The notes beneath the pieces were generated by a model, which did not search any database, was not told the origin of the DNA, and was given only the letters and a program-made list of their open reading frames with translations. Of a DNA stretch of 64,000 nucleotides, positions 19,330 through 29,228 are shown piece after piece. Location of the stretch: the NCBI RefSeq assembly GCF_907163085.1, contig NZ_CAJQTX010000007.1, positions 372,001 to 436,000 of the forward strand. Direction: 5' to 3'. Position 1 is the first letter of the stretch. Every line of letters begins with the position of its first letter. The DNA comes from Candidatus Accumulibacter sp. ACC003. Its GTDB lineage: Bacteria > Pseudomonadota > Gammaproteobacteria > Burkholderiales > Rhodocyclaceae. The position numbers were made by a program, and so were the translations under genes.

Positions 19330-19887
19330 TCACTGGATGATGAAAGAGGTGAACAGCACTTCGCGGATCGGCGCGTCGCGTTGTTTCCCCTTGCCGGCGG
19401 GATCAAGGACAGCGTTGATCTGCTCCTTGATTTCCTCGGCGAGTTTTCGTTTACCCTCGATAGTGATCAGCTCCGAAGCTTTCTTGCTCGACAGGAGCAG
19501 CGTCAGGTCGTTGCGCAACTTGGGCATGTACTGCTTGAGCTGTTCGTCGGTCTGATGATCGTCGACTTCGACCGAAAGGATCAATTGCAGGAATTGGTCG
19601 CCATTCTCCGGGACGAGATTGACGGTGAATGCGTCGAGAGCGACGTAGATCGGTGGCGCGTCCCGGTCGACTTTCTTCCGCTTGACTGGCCTGGCCTTTT
19701 CGACGGAGTCTTGACTCTGGTACTCGTCGTGCTCGGCAGCGGGTTTCAAGAGCAGGAACGCGCCTACCGCCGCGACGCCGAGCAGCAGCACCACCAAGGT
19801 GATGATGACGATGATCAGCAGTTTCTTGCTACTCTTCGCTGGCGCGGCGGTGGCGCTGTCAGCTCCCGGCTTTGCTTCAGTGGCCAT
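19330..19887 (-). CDS. fliL: flagellar basal body-associated protein FliL
   Basis: This 185-residue protein has a short cytoplasmic lysine-rich N-terminus, one membrane helix (LLIIVIITLVVLLLGVAAVG) and a periplasmic domain ending with DPAGKGKQRDAPIREVLFTS, as in FliL. It surrounds and supports the stator units. It lies 93 bases after fliK. Confidence 0.93.
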   Translation of the reverse strand: MATEAKPGADSATAAPAKSSKKLLIIVIITLVVLLLGVAAVGAFLLLKPAAEHDEYQSQDSVEKARPVKRKKVDRDAPPIYVALDAFTVNLVPENGDQFLQLILSVEVDDHQTDEQLKQYMPKLRNDLTLLLSSKKASELITIEGKRKLAEEIKEQINAVLDPAGKGKQRDAPIREVLFTSFIIQ

Positions 19888-19980
19888 TCAGCACCTGTCT
19901 CCTGGTTTCTTCACTTATCGGGGCTTCTCGAATCCGGCCGCTACGTGCCGCCGGCTGTCCGCGCGAAAGCCGCTGGGCGG

Positions 19981-21030
19981 CTAAGCGAAAATATCGATCA
20001 TCGCCCTGCCGCGGTGGCTGGCAACGCTCTGCGCCAGCACGCCGCTGGCGGAATCAGTGGCAAGTATAGCCGCATCGGCGTCAAGTCGGGGTGAGCGAGC
20101 GGGCTGCTGTCGACCATCGCCGGCTTGTCGGAACGATTCACTGCCGACGCTCACCTGCCCGAGCTCGATGCCGGCATTGGCGAACATTTCGCGCAGTCGT
20201 GGCACGGCCGCTTCGAGGGCGCCGCGGACATCGGCGTTGGTCGAGACGAAATGTGCGTTGGCGCCCTCCTTGTCGAGCCGCAGGCTGATCTCTACGGACC
20301 CCAGCTGCGGTGGATTGAGCGTCAGCTGCGCAAGCTGCTTGTCGTTGCTCGCGAACCACAACAGCTTGTGACCAAGATCAGTCGCCCAGGACGCGTCGCG
20401 CAGTGGTGTCTGGACGCTTTGGGCGATCTCCGGCGCCATCGTTGCGGCACTCGGGGTGGGTGGCATTGGCGCCAGAGTGACGAGGTTGTTTGCTGGCGGC
20501 GCTTGTTCCACGACTTTCGCCTCGGCTCGCCCGAAAGCCAGCGCCGCGACGTCGGAGACGGCAATTTTTGCCGCCTTGCCGTCGCTGTCGTATGGCGGCA
20601 AGGCCGACGACCAGCGGTCGTCGCTGGCCTGGCCGGCGAGTTCCAGGGCAGTGGTCGCCGCGCTGATGCTGGCCGAGGCGACGAGTGGATCGCTGCGGCC
20701 GCTTACCGCCAGGCTGGGGGTGTCGCTGCCGGTGAGTGGCACGCGCTCCGGCTGCCGCGGCGGATTTGGCAGGTTGCGCTGCGCGAGTTCGAGTACCGAC
20801 AGGAACTGTGAGTCGTTGAGCGCTGGGCTGGCCTCGTCGACCGTACTCTTGCCGTCGTCAGCGTTGTCGGCTGGCGATGCGCTGACCTTGACTGGCAGGC
20901 CGAGCAGCACGCTGGCGAAGTCCGGGCTGTTAGCTTTGCCGTCGGCGGTCGCCGGGTCGGCTGCGGGGCGTTCCGGGGGGGCGTCCGGGACGGGTAGTTT
21001 GGCGAAGCTTGAAACGATCGTAATGCTCAT
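19981..21030 (-). CDS. fliK: flagellar hook-length control protein FliK
   Basis: This 349-residue protein is the export-apparatus ruler that sets hook length. The first 210 residues are low-complexity (alanine, serine, proline), as usual; the C-terminal domain (about 235-330) has the FliK signature (LTLNPPQLGSVEISLRLDKE, then ALEAAVPRLREMFANAGIEL), which contacts FlhB to switch export specificity. ATG 21030 is chosen over an upstream in-frame start at 21066. Confidence 0.92.
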   Translation of the reverse strand: MSITIVSSFAKLPVPDAPPERPAADPATADGKANSPDFASVLLGLPVKVSASPADNADDGKSTVDEASPALNDSQFLSVLELAQRNLPNPPRQPERVPLTGSDTPSLAVSGRSDPLVASASISAATTALELAGQASDDRWSSALPPYDSDGKAAKIAVSDVAALAFGRAEAKVVEQAPPANNLVTLAPMPPTPSAATMAPEIAQSVQTPLRDASWATDLGHKLLWFASNDKQLAQLTLNPPQLGSVEISLRLDKEGANAHFVSTNADVRGALEAAVPRLREMFANAGIELGQVSVGSESFRQAGDGRQQPARSPRLDADAAILATDSASGVLAQSVASHRGRAMIDIFA

Positions 21031-21099
21031 GGTCGATGCTCTCCAGCAGGGGCTATCGCTATTCAAGCAATTGGCGTGCCAGAACCCTGTCAGGGTGCC

Positions 21100-21543
21100 T
21101 CAGTCGTGATCGTCGTCCTTGCGGCGAGCGGCAAACTCATCTTGCGCCTTTTGCTCCTGGCGCACTTCGCGCCTCGCTTCGTCGGCGCGGTGACGTTCGC
21201 GAAGCGCATCGAAGGCCTGTAGTCGGGCTCGCTGCTGTTGCCAGTTGGCCTGGCCCGCGGCGGTCTGCGTCTGCTGCTGGCTGACCTCGGCGGTCTGCTG
21301 CTGGATGGCCTCGTCGAGGCGGTTCAGGAACTCGTAGTAGTTGTGCCAAGCGGCTTGTCGAAGGCCGTCTTGCGCGGCTTTCTGGAAGCGCTCGGTGTAT
21401 TCGTCGCGGTACTGCTGGAGCATGCTGAGTTTGTTCGTGGCGTCGCGTTCGCTGGCGATCAGGCGTGCCAGGTGCTGGGTGGCCTCGTCGCTGCGACTCT
21501 GCATCAGCTCGAGAACGGTTTGCAGTGAGAATGGTCTGGGCAT
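21100..21543 (-). CDS. fliJ: flagellar export protein FliJ
   Basis: This 147-residue protein is almost entirely a coiled coil rich in glutamine, glutamate and arginine (SLQTVLELMQSRSDEATQHL; LRQAAWHNYYEFLNRLDEAI). FliJ works as the central stalk of the FliI ATPase ring and recycles chaperones. It lies 32 bases downstream of fliI in the normal order. Confidence 0.92.
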   Translation of the reverse strand: MPRPFSLQTVLELMQSRSDEATQHLARLIASERDATNKLSMLQQYRDEYTERFQKAAQDGLRQAAWHNYYEFLNRLDEAIQQQTAEVSQQQTQTAAGQANWQQQRARLQAFDALRERHRADEARREVRQEQKAQDEFAARRKDDDHD

Positions 21544-21575
21544 GGGCGGCTCTGGCGATCAATTCACGCCGACTT

Positions 21576-22994
21576 TCAGGCGCCGGCCGCAAACAAGGCG
21601 TGCAGTTGCGCCAGGCTGCTGTCAAAGTCCGCACGTTGCGCCAGGCTTTGCTGCAACAACATTTCGAAGCGCGGGTAGATGGCGATGGCCTGGTCGAGTT
21701 GCAGGTCGGAGCCGGCGACGTAGGCACCGACGCTGATCAGGTCGCGCGAGCGCTGATAGCGCGAAAAGAGATTCTTGAAGCGCCGAATCTGCTCCAGGTG
21801 CGCCGGGCTGACCAGGTTGACCATCGCCCGCGAGATCGATTGTTCGATATCGATCGCCGGATAGTGGCCGGCGTCGGCCAGCGTCCGCGAGAGCACGATG
21901 TGGCCGTCGAGGATGGCGCGTGCCGAATCGGCGATCGGGTCCTGCTGGTCGTCGCCTTCGGCGAGGACGGTGTAGAAGGCGGTGATCGAGCCGCCGCCGT
22001 CGGCGCCGTTGCCAGCACGTTCGACGAGTTGCGGCAGGCGGGCGAAAACCGATGGCGGGTAGCCACGTGTCACCGGTGGTTCGCCGATGGCCAGCGCAAT
22101 CTCGCGCTGGGCCATCGCGTAGCGCGTCAGCGAGTCCATGATCAGCAGGACGTGCCGGCCCTGATCGCGAAAGTACTCGGCGATAGACGTTGCGTAGGCA
22201 GCGCCCTGCAGGCGCATCAAGGGGCTGACGTCAGCCGGCGCGGCGACGACCACCGACCGGCGCAGGCCTTGTTCGCCAAGAATCTGTTCGATGAACTCCT
22301 TGACCTCACGACCGCGTTCGCCGATCAGGCCGACGACAATGACGTCGGCCTCGGTATAGCGGGCCATCATGCCGAGCAGCACGCTCTTGCCGACACCCGA
22401 TCCGGCGAACAGGCCCATCCGTTGGCCACGGCCTACACAGAGTAGCGAATTGATGGCGCGTACGCCGACGTCGAGCGGCTGCTCGATCGCTGCCCTCGAC
22501 ATCGGGTTGACCGGGCGGCTCTGGAGTGGGCGAAGCGATCTGGCGTTCAGCGGGCCAAGTTTGTCGAGTGGCCGGCCGGCGCCGTCGAGGACGCGGCCGA
22601 GGAGCGATTCACCGACCGGCACCAGCTTCGCGCGGTCGATCGAGCGCCGCCGTGCGGGCGGTGGCTGATCGATTCGCGGTGGCTGCTTAGGAGCCTCCAG
22701 GGCCACCACGCGGGCGCCTGGCGGCAGGCCGTAGACGTCCTCGGAGGGCATCAGAAACAGCCGTTCGCCGTTGAAACCGACGACTTCGGCTTCGATCGGC
22801 GAGCCGCCAATGGGCATGATCCGGCACGAACTGCCGAGCGGTAGCCTGAGCCCGGAGGCCTCCATGACCAGGCCGTTGATACGCGTCAGGTGGCCGCTCG
22901 GCAGTAGCGAATTGACCTGGCTGGTGGCCTGTCCGCAGTCATCGAGAAAGCGCCGCCAGGTGGCCAGGTGCGAGTTCTCCGAGCGATCACTCAC
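21576..22994 (-). CDS. fliI: flagellum-specific ATPase FliI
   Basis: This 472-residue protein is the export ATPase, related to F1-beta. It shows Walker A ([17 protein letters not shown]), Walker B ([17 protein letters not shown]), and the segment [21 protein letters not shown] chose the GTG at 22994 (VSDRSENSH), which overlaps fliH by 8 bases; the longer frame to 23105 would add 37 residues encoded entirely within fliH. Confidence 0.95.
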   Translation of the reverse strand: MSDRSENSHLATWRRFLDDCGQATSQVNSLLPSGHLTRINGLVMEASGLRLPLGSSCRIMPIGGSPIEAEVVGFNGERLFLMPSEDVYGLPPGARVVALEAPKQPPRIDQPPPARRRSIDRAKLVPVGESLLGRVLDGAGRPLDKLGPLNARSLRPLQSRPVNPMSRAAIEQPLDVGVRAINSLLCVGRGQRMGLFAGSGVGKSVLLGMMARYTEADVIVVGLIGERGREVKEFIEQILGEQGLRRSVVVAAPADVSPLMRLQGAAYATSIAEYFRDQGRHVLLIMDSLTRYAMAQREIALAIGEPPVTRGYPPSVFARLPQLVERAGNGADGGGSITAFYTVLAEGDDQQDPIADSARAILDGHIVLSRTLADAGHYPAIDIEQSISRAMVNLVSPAHLEQIRRFKNLFSRYQRSRDLISVGAYVAGSDLQLDQAIAIYPRFEMLLQQSLAQRADFDSSLAQLHALFAAGA

Positions 22995-23745
22995 CGGGTT
23001 CTCCGCTGCTTTTCGACGGCGTCTCGGCGGCCCGGGCCTCCAGCCACTCCTGACTGATGCCGATGCTTTCGATGACCCGGCGCCAGCGCGTCTCCAGGCT
23101 TGCATCGACTTCGCTGGCGCCCAGTTCGACGCGACAGCCGCCAGGCGTCAGCGTCGCGTCGTCGACGATTCGCCAGTTGACGTGCGCGAGGTGTTCGCCA
23201 AGCTGCGTACGGACCAGGCTGGCATCGTCGGGGTGAACAAACAGCAACGGCTGCCCGTGCTGGTGGTGAAGCGTGCTGACCGCCTCGCGGACTACCGGCA
23301 AGAGCAGCTCGGGCTTGACTCGCAGGCTTTGCCGCAAGACCTGGCTGGCGACTTCGATGGCCAGGGTCAGCAATTGCTCGGCGACGCCCTGGTCGACGTC
23401 GGCCAGCGCCTCGGCCAGGTTGTCGAGCAGCACCGACATTGCTGTCGCCGTCGTCTGCGCGGCGCCGATTCCCTCCGCGTAGCCGGCCGCGTAGCCGGCC
23501 TCGTGCGCCTCGTGATGCATGCGCTCGATTTCTTCGGCCGTTGGCAGGGGTACCGGCGTTTCCTGCAGTTCGCCGTCGGTCGCAGCGCCATCGTCTGCCG
23601 GCTGCTCGTCGGCTGCTGGCGCTGGCGGCGCTGGCAACGGCGCAGCCGGCGGCGGCTCGGCGGCGGCTTGCTGTTCCTCGTCGAAAGCGGCGACTTCCCA
23701 CCGTTGGTAGGCGGTCAGCTGCTCCTTGGGAATCCAGTTGCTCAT
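22987..23745 (-). CDS. fliH: flagellar assembly protein FliH
   Basis: This 252-residue protein is the negative regulator and stator-like partner of FliI. The start [20 protein letters not shown] is FliH-like; a proline- and alanine-rich stretch follows, then heptads ([20 protein letters not shown]) and a C-terminal domain ([24 protein letters not shown] end). ATG 23745 is used; it starts 14 bases after fliG. The alanine/glycine repeats near residue 105 are typical GxxxG repeats of the family. Confidence 0.92.
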   Translation of the reverse strand: MSNWIPKEQLTAYQRWEVAAFDEEQQAAAEPPPAAPLPAPPAPAADEQPADDGAATDGELQETPVPLPTAEEIERMHHEAHEAGYAAGYAEGIGAAQTTATAMSVLLDNLAEALADVDQGVAEQLLTLAIEVASQVLRQSLRVKPELLLPVVREAVSTLHHQHGQPLLFVHPDDASLVRTQLGEHLAHVNWRIVDDATLTPGGCRVELGASEVDASLETRWRRVIESIGISQEWLEARAAETPSKSSGEPGE

Positions 23746-23758
23746 GACCGATGCGTGC

Positions 23759-24757
23759 TCAGACCATTTCCTCGCCACCGGCGCCGCCGAGTACGATCTG
23801 GCCTTCGTCGGCGAGGCGGCGGACGATCTTGAGGATTTCCTTCTGCTCGGCTTCGACTTCGGAAAGGCGCACCGGGCCACGCGAATCGAGGTCTTCGCGG
23901 AGCATTTCGGACGCCCGCTGCGACATGTTCTTGAAGATCTTTTCGCGCAGCGATTCGGTGGCGCCCTTCATCGCCAGGATCAGCGACTCGGACTGAATTT
24001 CGCGCAGCAGGAGCTGGATTGCACGGTCGTCGAGTTCGAGGAGGTTCTCGAAGACGAACATCTCGTCGAGGATCTTCTGCGCCAGGTCGGGATCGTATTC
24101 ACGGATCGAGTCGACCACCGAGGTCTCGTTGGCAGTGCCCATGAAGTTGAGGATTTCGGCGACCGTCCGGACGCCACCCATCGCCGATTGCTTGACGCTG
24201 GCCGACCCCGAGAGCAGGCGCAGCATGACGTCGTTCAACTCCCTCAAGGCTTCGGGTTGAATCCCTTCGAGCGTCGCAATCCGCAACACCACGTCGTTGC
24301 GCAGTCGCTCGGAAAACTGGTTCAGGATCTCGCTGGTGTGGTCATGGGCGAGGTGAACGAGAATCGTGGCGATGATCTGCGGGTGCTCGTTCTTGATCAG
24401 GTCGGCTACCGTCGGAGCGTCCATCCACTTGAGCCCCTCGATGCCATTGGTGTCGCCGGGCTGCAGGATACGCGAGATCAGGTTCGATGCCTTGTCGTCA
24501 CCCAGGGCTTTGGTGAGCACCGAGCGCACGTAGGCATCGGTATCGACGTGCACCGCGGCAGATTCCTCGGCGGTGGCCTGGAACTCCGAGAGCACCTGGT
24601 CGACGCGTGTGCGCGGTACCGATCGCAGCGCCGCCATGGCGTGACCGAGCTTCTGCACTTCCTTGGGACCGAGGTGCTTGAGGACTTCGGCGGCGTAGTC
24701 TTCACCGAGAGCGATCAGCAGAATGGCGCTTTTCTCGACGCCGTCATCCGTTGGCAT
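23759..24757 (-). CDS. fliG: flagellar motor switch protein FliG
   Basis: This 332-residue protein is the rotor element contacting the stator. The start (VEKSAILLIALGEDYAAEVL), the middle EHPQ motif (IKNEHPQIIATILVHLAHDH) and the C-terminal charged torque helix (LELDDRAIQLLLREIQSESL) are all present. It overlaps the end of fliF by 14 bases, so MS-ring and switch are made together. Confidence 0.97.
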   Translation of the reverse strand: MPTDDGVEKSAILLIALGEDYAAEVLKHLGPKEVQKLGHAMAALRSVPRTRVDQVLSEFQATAEESAAVHVDTDAYVRSVLTKALGDDKASNLISRILQPGDTNGIEGLKWMDAPTVADLIKNEHPQIIATILVHLAHDHTSEILNQFSERLRNDVVLRIATLEGIQPEALRELNDVMLRLLSGSASVKQSAMGGVRTVAEILNFMGTANETSVVDSIREYDPDLAQKILDEMFVFENLLELDDRAIQLLLREIQSESLILAMKGATESLREKIFKNMSQRASEMLREDLDSRGPVRLSEVEAEQKEILKIVRRLADEGQIVLGGAGGEEMV

Positions 24758-26489
24758 TGGTCCCCATCCAGTCCCTGATAATGTTGGCTACGGCCTTCGG
24801 ATCTGCCTGCGCCAGCGCGCGCGCGTCGGCGAGTTTCTTCTCGAGCAGCATGGCGGGCGTCGGCAGGTGCTGCTCCCCTTCGCCTTCGCCGCCGCCTTCT
24901 TCACCGGCCAGGAGGTCGATGCTGCCGCCAAGGGTCTTGTCGGCCGCTTCCTTCGGTTGCAGGACCGTTTTCAGTAGCGGCCGGACGACGCCCAGCAACA
25001 GATAGGCGATGATCGCCGCGATGGCGGCATACTTGAACAGGTCCTTGGCCAGGGTGAGCATTTCGGGGTCGCGCCATGGCGGCAGTTCGTCGGCTTTTTC
25101 GATCGCGGTGAAGGGCGCATTGGCTACCGAAATGGTGTCGCCGCGATCCTTGCTGAAACCCATGGCTTCCTTGACGAGATCGCTGATCTGCTTCAGTTCC
25201 GCGTCGGCTAGCGGCTTGCTGACGGCTTTGCCGTCCTTGCCGATTTCCTGGCGTTGATTGACCACCACCGCCGCCGACAGGCGCTTGATCATCCCGACCG
25301 CGTGCTTGATGTGACGGATCGTCTTGTCGACCTCGTAGTTGACCGTCGAGTTCTTGCTGGTGCTGAGTGGCTGGCCGACGCTGGCGATCGGCGCCTGCAC
25401 GCCGGCGGCATCGATTTGCCCGGGCAAGGGCTGCGTCGGCGTTGCGGCTGCGCCGGCACCAGCGACCGCCGGCCGGGTCAGTGGGGCGCTGGCCGGCGTC
25501 GGCGGCTGATTGCTGAGCGCCCCGGGGACGCCCTGTGCACTCGGGTTGGTGCTCGCCGTTTCGCTGGTTTGCTGGCTGCGAATGCTGATCTCTGGTGGCG
25601 TCGTGTTCGGCCGATGCGTTTCGGCGGTCTGTTCGCTTTGCGAAAAGTCGATGTCGGCGGCAATCTGGACGCGCGCGTTGTCGGCACCAACAATCGGCGC
25701 CAGGATGTCTTCAACGCGCTTGATGATGCTCGCCTCGACTTCCTGAATGTACTTCACCTGCGTTGGATCGAGGCCGGCTTCGAGCAGCTTGCTCTTCATC
25801 TGGGACAGCAGTGCGCCGCTCTGATCGAGCAGGGTGACGCTGCTCGGCGCCAGCTGCGGCACGCTGGCCGCGATCAGATTCTGGATGCCGGCGATCTGGG
25901 CAGGATCCAGAGAGCGTCCGGGATAGAGGCGGAGCAGAACCGACGCCGATGGTTTCAGCTCTTCGCGCAGGAAGACGCTCGGTTTCGGAATGGCCAGGTG
26001 CACGCGTGCCGACTGGATGGCAGCGATCGATTGGATCGTTCGCGACAGTTCGCCCTCCAGGCCGCGTTGATAGTTGACCTGCTCGGCGAACTGACTGATA
26101 CCGAACTTCTGCGCCTCCATCAATTCGAAGCCGACGGCGCCGCCTCGTGGCAGCCCCTGCGAGGCGAGGCGCAGGCGCACATCATGGACGCGGCTGTCGG
26201 GAACCAGGATGGCGCTGCCTGAGTCGTTGAAGCGATAGGGAACGTTCATCTGCTCGAGAGCGGCGATGATGGCGCCGCCGTCGCGTTCGCCGATGTTGGA
26301 GAAGAGGATCTTGTATTCGCCTTGTTTAAGCATGCTGCCAGCGACGACGAGCAGGGCGACGACGGCGGCGATCGAAACCATCAGCACCACTTTTTGTCGG
26401 TCGGTCAAACGCGCCAGCGCCTCGCGAACGCGATCGAGCGGATTGCCCGCGCCTACTGCATCTGTGGTTTCGGTTCCGGCTGCCGCCAT
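24744..26489 (-). CDS. fliF: flagellar M-ring protein FliF
   Basis: This protein (581 residues from ATG 26489) forms the MS-ring, the base of the motor. It has an N-terminal membrane helix (KVVLMVSIAAVVALLVVAGS), the FliF/YscJ ring-building region (YKILFSNIGERDGGAIIAAL), a low-complexity proline-rich section at about 290-370, a second helix near 450 (YAAIAAIIAYLLLGVVRPLL) and a C-terminal FliG-binding tail. A TTG at 26534 could add 15 residues but has no ribosome site. A 6-bp-stem hairpin (26508-26525) lies in the leader. It heads the fliFGHIJKLMNOPQR operon. Confidence 0.94.
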   Translation of the reverse strand: MAAAGTETTDAVGAGNPLDRVREALARLTDRQKVVLMVSIAAVVALLVVAGSMLKQGEYKILFSNIGERDGGAIIAALEQMNVPYRFNDSGSAILVPDSRVHDVRLRLASQGLPRGGAVGFELMEAQKFGISQFAEQVNYQRGLEGELSRTIQSIAAIQSARVHLAIPKPSVFLREELKPSASVLLRLYPGRSLDPAQIAGIQNLIAASVPQLAPSSVTLLDQSGALLSQMKSKLLEAGLDPTQVKYIQEVEASIIKRVEDILAPIVGADNARVQIAADIDFSQSEQTAETHRPNTTPPEISIRSQQTSETASTNPSAQGVPGALSNQPPTPASAPLTRPAVAGAGAAATPTQPLPGQIDAAGVQAPIASVGQPLSTSKNSTVNYEVDKTIRHIKHAVGMIKRLSAAVVVNQRQEIGKDGKAVSKPLADAELKQISDLVKEAMGFSKDRGDTISVANAPFTAIEKADELPPWRDPEMLTLAKDLFKYAAIAAIIAYLLLGVVRPLLKTVLQPKEAADKTLGGSIDLLAGEEGGGEGEGEQHLPTPAMLLEKKLADARALAQADPKAVANIIRDWMGTNANG

Positions 26490-26592
26490 GCGCGCGATAC
26501 GGTGTAAGCCCGCGATAAAGCGGGCGAAAGGCAAAAAAAGATGACAATTACTCTGCTATTGTAGCCGTTTACCGCCAGGGACTTTCCATCCG

Positions 26593-27765
26593 ATGAGCCA
26601 AGTCGCCCCATCGCCGGGCCAGGAAGTGAAGGCGCAGGAGCTGCAGCGCGCTTTCGACGCTTTCAATCAGGTTTCGCTGGCTTTGACGCAGTCGTATCAG
26701 GGACTGCAGGCGCGTGTCGAATCGCTGACCGCCGAACTGGCCGTCGCCAACGGCGAGTTGCGTCGCCAGTACGAAGAGAAAGAGGCGCTTTCCGAACGCC
26801 TTTCGCTGTTGCTCAAGGCCTTACCGGCCGGCGTCGTTGTCCTCGACAGCGGTGCTTGCGTCAGCGACGCCAACCCGGCGGCGACCCGGATGTTTGGCCC
26901 GGCGATGCTCGGCCAAGCCTGGCCTGCGCTGGCGCAGGCCAGCTTGGTGGCCACCGAGGCGCCGGACGAGTGGCAACTCGATTCGCGGCGCCTGACGATC
27001 GTCGAAAGCCCGCTCGATTCGACCGGCGGGCGCATTCTGCTGATCCACGATGTCACGGCCGCGCACGGCCTCAAGGCCGATCTGGAGCGTAATCAGCGTC
27101 TCGTAGCGATGGGCGAAATGGCAGCGTCGCTGGCCCACCAGTTACGTACGCCGCTGGCAACGGCCTTGCTCTACAGCGCCAATCTCGGTCAAGCGGAGCT
27201 TGCCGACGCGGCGCGCATCCGCTTCGCCGGCAAGGCCACCGCCCAGCTCAAGCGCCTCGAGCGACTGATTCAGGAGGTGTTGCTGTTCGCCCGCGGCGAA
27301 AGCATCGGCCGCGATACCACTGCCGTCAGGCAATTGCTGAGCGATGCCGCGCAGACCGTCGAGCCCTTGTTCGTCGACAAGTGCGTCGCTTTCCGCCTGC
27401 TCTGCGACGCCGATCAGGCGGTGGTTATCGGCAGCCGCAAGGCACTGGTCGGTGCTCTGGTCAATCTGCTCGAAAATGCCCTGCAGGCGTGCACGGTCGC
27501 CGGCGAAGTGACACTCGCGGCGACACTGGTCGGCGGCTTGCTGCGCATCGGCGTGCGTGATACCGGCGCCGGGATGGCGCCCGATATCCAGGCTCGCGTC
27601 TTCGAACCGTTCTTCACTACCCGCGGCCAGGGCACCGGGCTCGGTCTGGCGATTGCGCTGGGTGTAGCGCGCGCCCATGGTGGTAGCATGCAGCTCAGTT
27701 CGGTACCCGGCGAAGGGTCCGAGTTCGTGATCATGCTGCCGGCACAAGTGGCGGCGGGCGACTAG
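26593..27765 (+). CDS. flrB: PAS-containing sensor histidine kinase FlrB (FleS-like)
   Basis: This 390-residue protein has no membrane segment, so it is cytoplasmic. It has an N-terminal coiled coil, a PAS domain at about 75-150 (LKALPAGVVVLDSGACVSDA), a HisKA domain (MAASLAHQLRTPLATALLYS) with the phospho-accepting histidine, and a HATPase domain (LVNLLENALQAC; DTGAGMAPDIQARVFEPFF; GTGLGLAIALGVARAHGG). It should phosphorylate the FlrC protein encoded 8 bases downstream. It diverges from fliF. I name it from domain order and location in a flagellar island. Confidence 0.88.
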   Translation: MSQVAPSPGQEVKAQELQRAFDAFNQVSLALTQSYQGLQARVESLTAELAVANGELRRQYEEKEALSERLSLLLKALPAGVVVLDSGACVSDANPAATRMFGPAMLGQAWPALAQASLVATEAPDEWQLDSRRLTIVESPLDSTGGRILLIHDVTAAHGLKADLERNQRLVAMGEMAASLAHQLRTPLATALLYSANLGQAELADAARIRFAGKATAQLKRLERLIQEVLLFARGESIGRDTTAVRQLLSDAAQTVEPLFVDKCVAFRLLCDADQAVVIGSRKALVGALVNLLENALQACTVAGEVTLAATLVGGLLRIGVRDTGAGMAPDIQARVFEPFFTTRGQGTGLGLAIALGVARAHGGSMQLSSVPGEGSEFVIMLPAQVAAGD

Positions 27766-27772
27766 AGGAAAT

Positions 27773-29155
27773 GTGAAGCGGATGGCGTCAGGATTGCCGA
27801 TATTGATCGTCGAAGACGACGCCGCTTTGCGCGAAGCGGTCTGCGATACCCTTGAACTGGCTGAGCAGTCGGTGATCGCCGCTGCCGGCGGCGAGGAGGC
27901 TCTGGAGATTCTCGGCCGGCGCCCGGTGTCGCTGGTGGTCAGCGACGTACGCATGGTGCCGATCGATGGCATCGCCTTGCTCAAGGAAATTCGTCGCCGC
28001 TTTACGCACCTGCCGGTGGTCCTGATGACCGCCTTCGCCGACGTCGATCGCGCCGTCGAAGCGATGCGCGCGGGAGCTTGCGATTTCCTGCTCAAACCCT
28101 TCGAGCCGAAGGCCTTGCTCGATCACGTCACGCGCTATCGGCTGCCGGAAGTGCACGATGATCATCGGATCATCGCCTGCGACCCGGTCAGCAGCAATCT
28201 TTTCGCGCTCGCCAAGCGCGTTGCGCAGAGTGACAGTACCGTCCTGCTGACCGGCGAGAGCGGCGTCGGCAAAGAGGTTGTGGCGCGCTTCATTCATCGC
28301 AACTCAACGCGGCGGAAGGGGCCGTTTGTCGCCATCAACTGTGCGGCCATCCCGGACAGTCTGCTCGAAGCGACGCTTTTCGGTTATGAGAAGGGCGCTT
28401 TCAGCGGCGCTCAACAGGCGCAGGCGGGCAAGTTCGAGCTGGCGCAGCACGGCACCTTGCTGCTCGACGAAGTGACCGAAATGCCGCTTCTCCTGCAGGC
28501 CAAGCTGCTGCGTGTGCTGCAGGAGCGGGAGGTCGAGCGGGTCGGCGGCAAGCAGCCGGTGGTCCTCGACATCCGGGTCGTTGCCACCTCCAATCGCGAT
28601 ATGGCCGACGCCGTCGCAAGAGGACTTTTTCGCGAGGATCTGTTCTATCGCTTGAACGTTTTCCCGCTGCTGATTCCGGCTCTGCGGCAGCGACCAGAGG
28701 ACATTGTGCCGCTGGCGCGCCACTTCCTCGCCGAACATGGCGGGCGCGCCGGCCGTCCCGCCCTGCGTCTTTCGGCAACCGTCGAGGCGGCGCTGCGGCA
28801 GTATCCCTGGCCCGGTAATGTCCGTGAGATGGAAAATGTCATGCAGCGGGCGGTGATTCTGGCTACCGGCGACGCTGTCGATCTCGATGCCCTACATCTG
28901 GCAGCAAGGGGGCCGGTCGACCCGACGGCTGTGCCGCGACCGGCGAGCGCTGTGTTGTCCAGGGTTGCGGCGCGGCCACCAGCGGCTCCCCGAAAAGGCG
29001 ACAATATGCGCGAAGTCGAGCGTGACCATATCCTGGAAACGCTGGCCGCTGCGGGTGGTTCCCGAACCCTGGCCGGGCAGCGTCTGGGGATGTCGGAGCG
29101 AACCTTGCGACACAAGTTGCGGCAATACCGCCTGGAAGGGTTTCTGAAGAGTTGA
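27773..29155 (+). CDS. flrC: sigma-54-dependent response regulator FlrC (FleR-like)
   Basis: This 460-residue NtrC-type activator has a receiver domain (LIVEDDAALREAV; phospho-accepting aspartate in VVSDVRM), a sigma-54 AAA+ domain with Walker A (GESGVGKE) and the sigma-54 contact loop GAFSGA (family usual GAFTGA; serine is a known variant), and a C-terminal Fis-type HTH (LAGQRLGMSERTLRHKLRQY). It is expected to activate the sigma-54 promoters at 4139 and 29182. The GTG at 27773 follows AGAGGA closely; an ATG nine bases later is possible. Confidence 0.9.
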   Translation: MKRMASGLPILIVEDDAALREAVCDTLELAEQSVIAAAGGEEALEILGRRPVSLVVSDVRMVPIDGIALLKEIRRRFTHLPVVLMTAFADVDRAVEAMRAGACDFLLKPFEPKALLDHVTRYRLPEVHDDHRIIACDPVSSNLFALAKRVAQSDSTVLLTGESGVGKEVVARFIHRNSTRRKGPFVAINCAAIPDSLLEATLFGYEKGAFSGAQQAQAGKFELAQHGTLLLDEVTEMPLLLQAKLLRVLQEREVERVGGKQPVVLDIRVVATSNRDMADAVARGLFREDLFYRLNVFPLLIPALRQRPEDIVPLARHFLAEHGGRAGRPALRLSATVEAALRQYPWPGNVREMENVMQRAVILATGDAVDLDALHLAARGPVDPTAVPRPASAVLSRVAARPPAAPRKGDNMREVERDHILETLAAAGGSRTLAGQRLGMSERTLRHKLRQYRLEGFLKS

Positions 29156-29181
29156 CCGCTTGTTCGGGTTTAAAGGGCGGC

Positions 29182-29197
29182 TGGCTCATTTTTTGCT
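29182..29197 (+). promoter_or_regulatory. sigma-54 promoter for fliE
   Basis: TGGCTC, 5 bases, TTGCT matches the sigma-54 consensus at 10 of 11 defined positions with exact spacing, 32 bases upstream of the fliE start and just after flrC. Confidence 0.8.
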
Positions 29198-29228
29198 TTG
29201 CCAAATTGAGCCGATTGTGGAGAAAAGA

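Noticed and set aside
26535-26592. A sigma-54 promoter for fliF in the flrB-fliF intergenic space
   Set aside because: Candidate GG and GC pairs on the minus strand are 9 bases apart rather than 10, so spacing is wrong.
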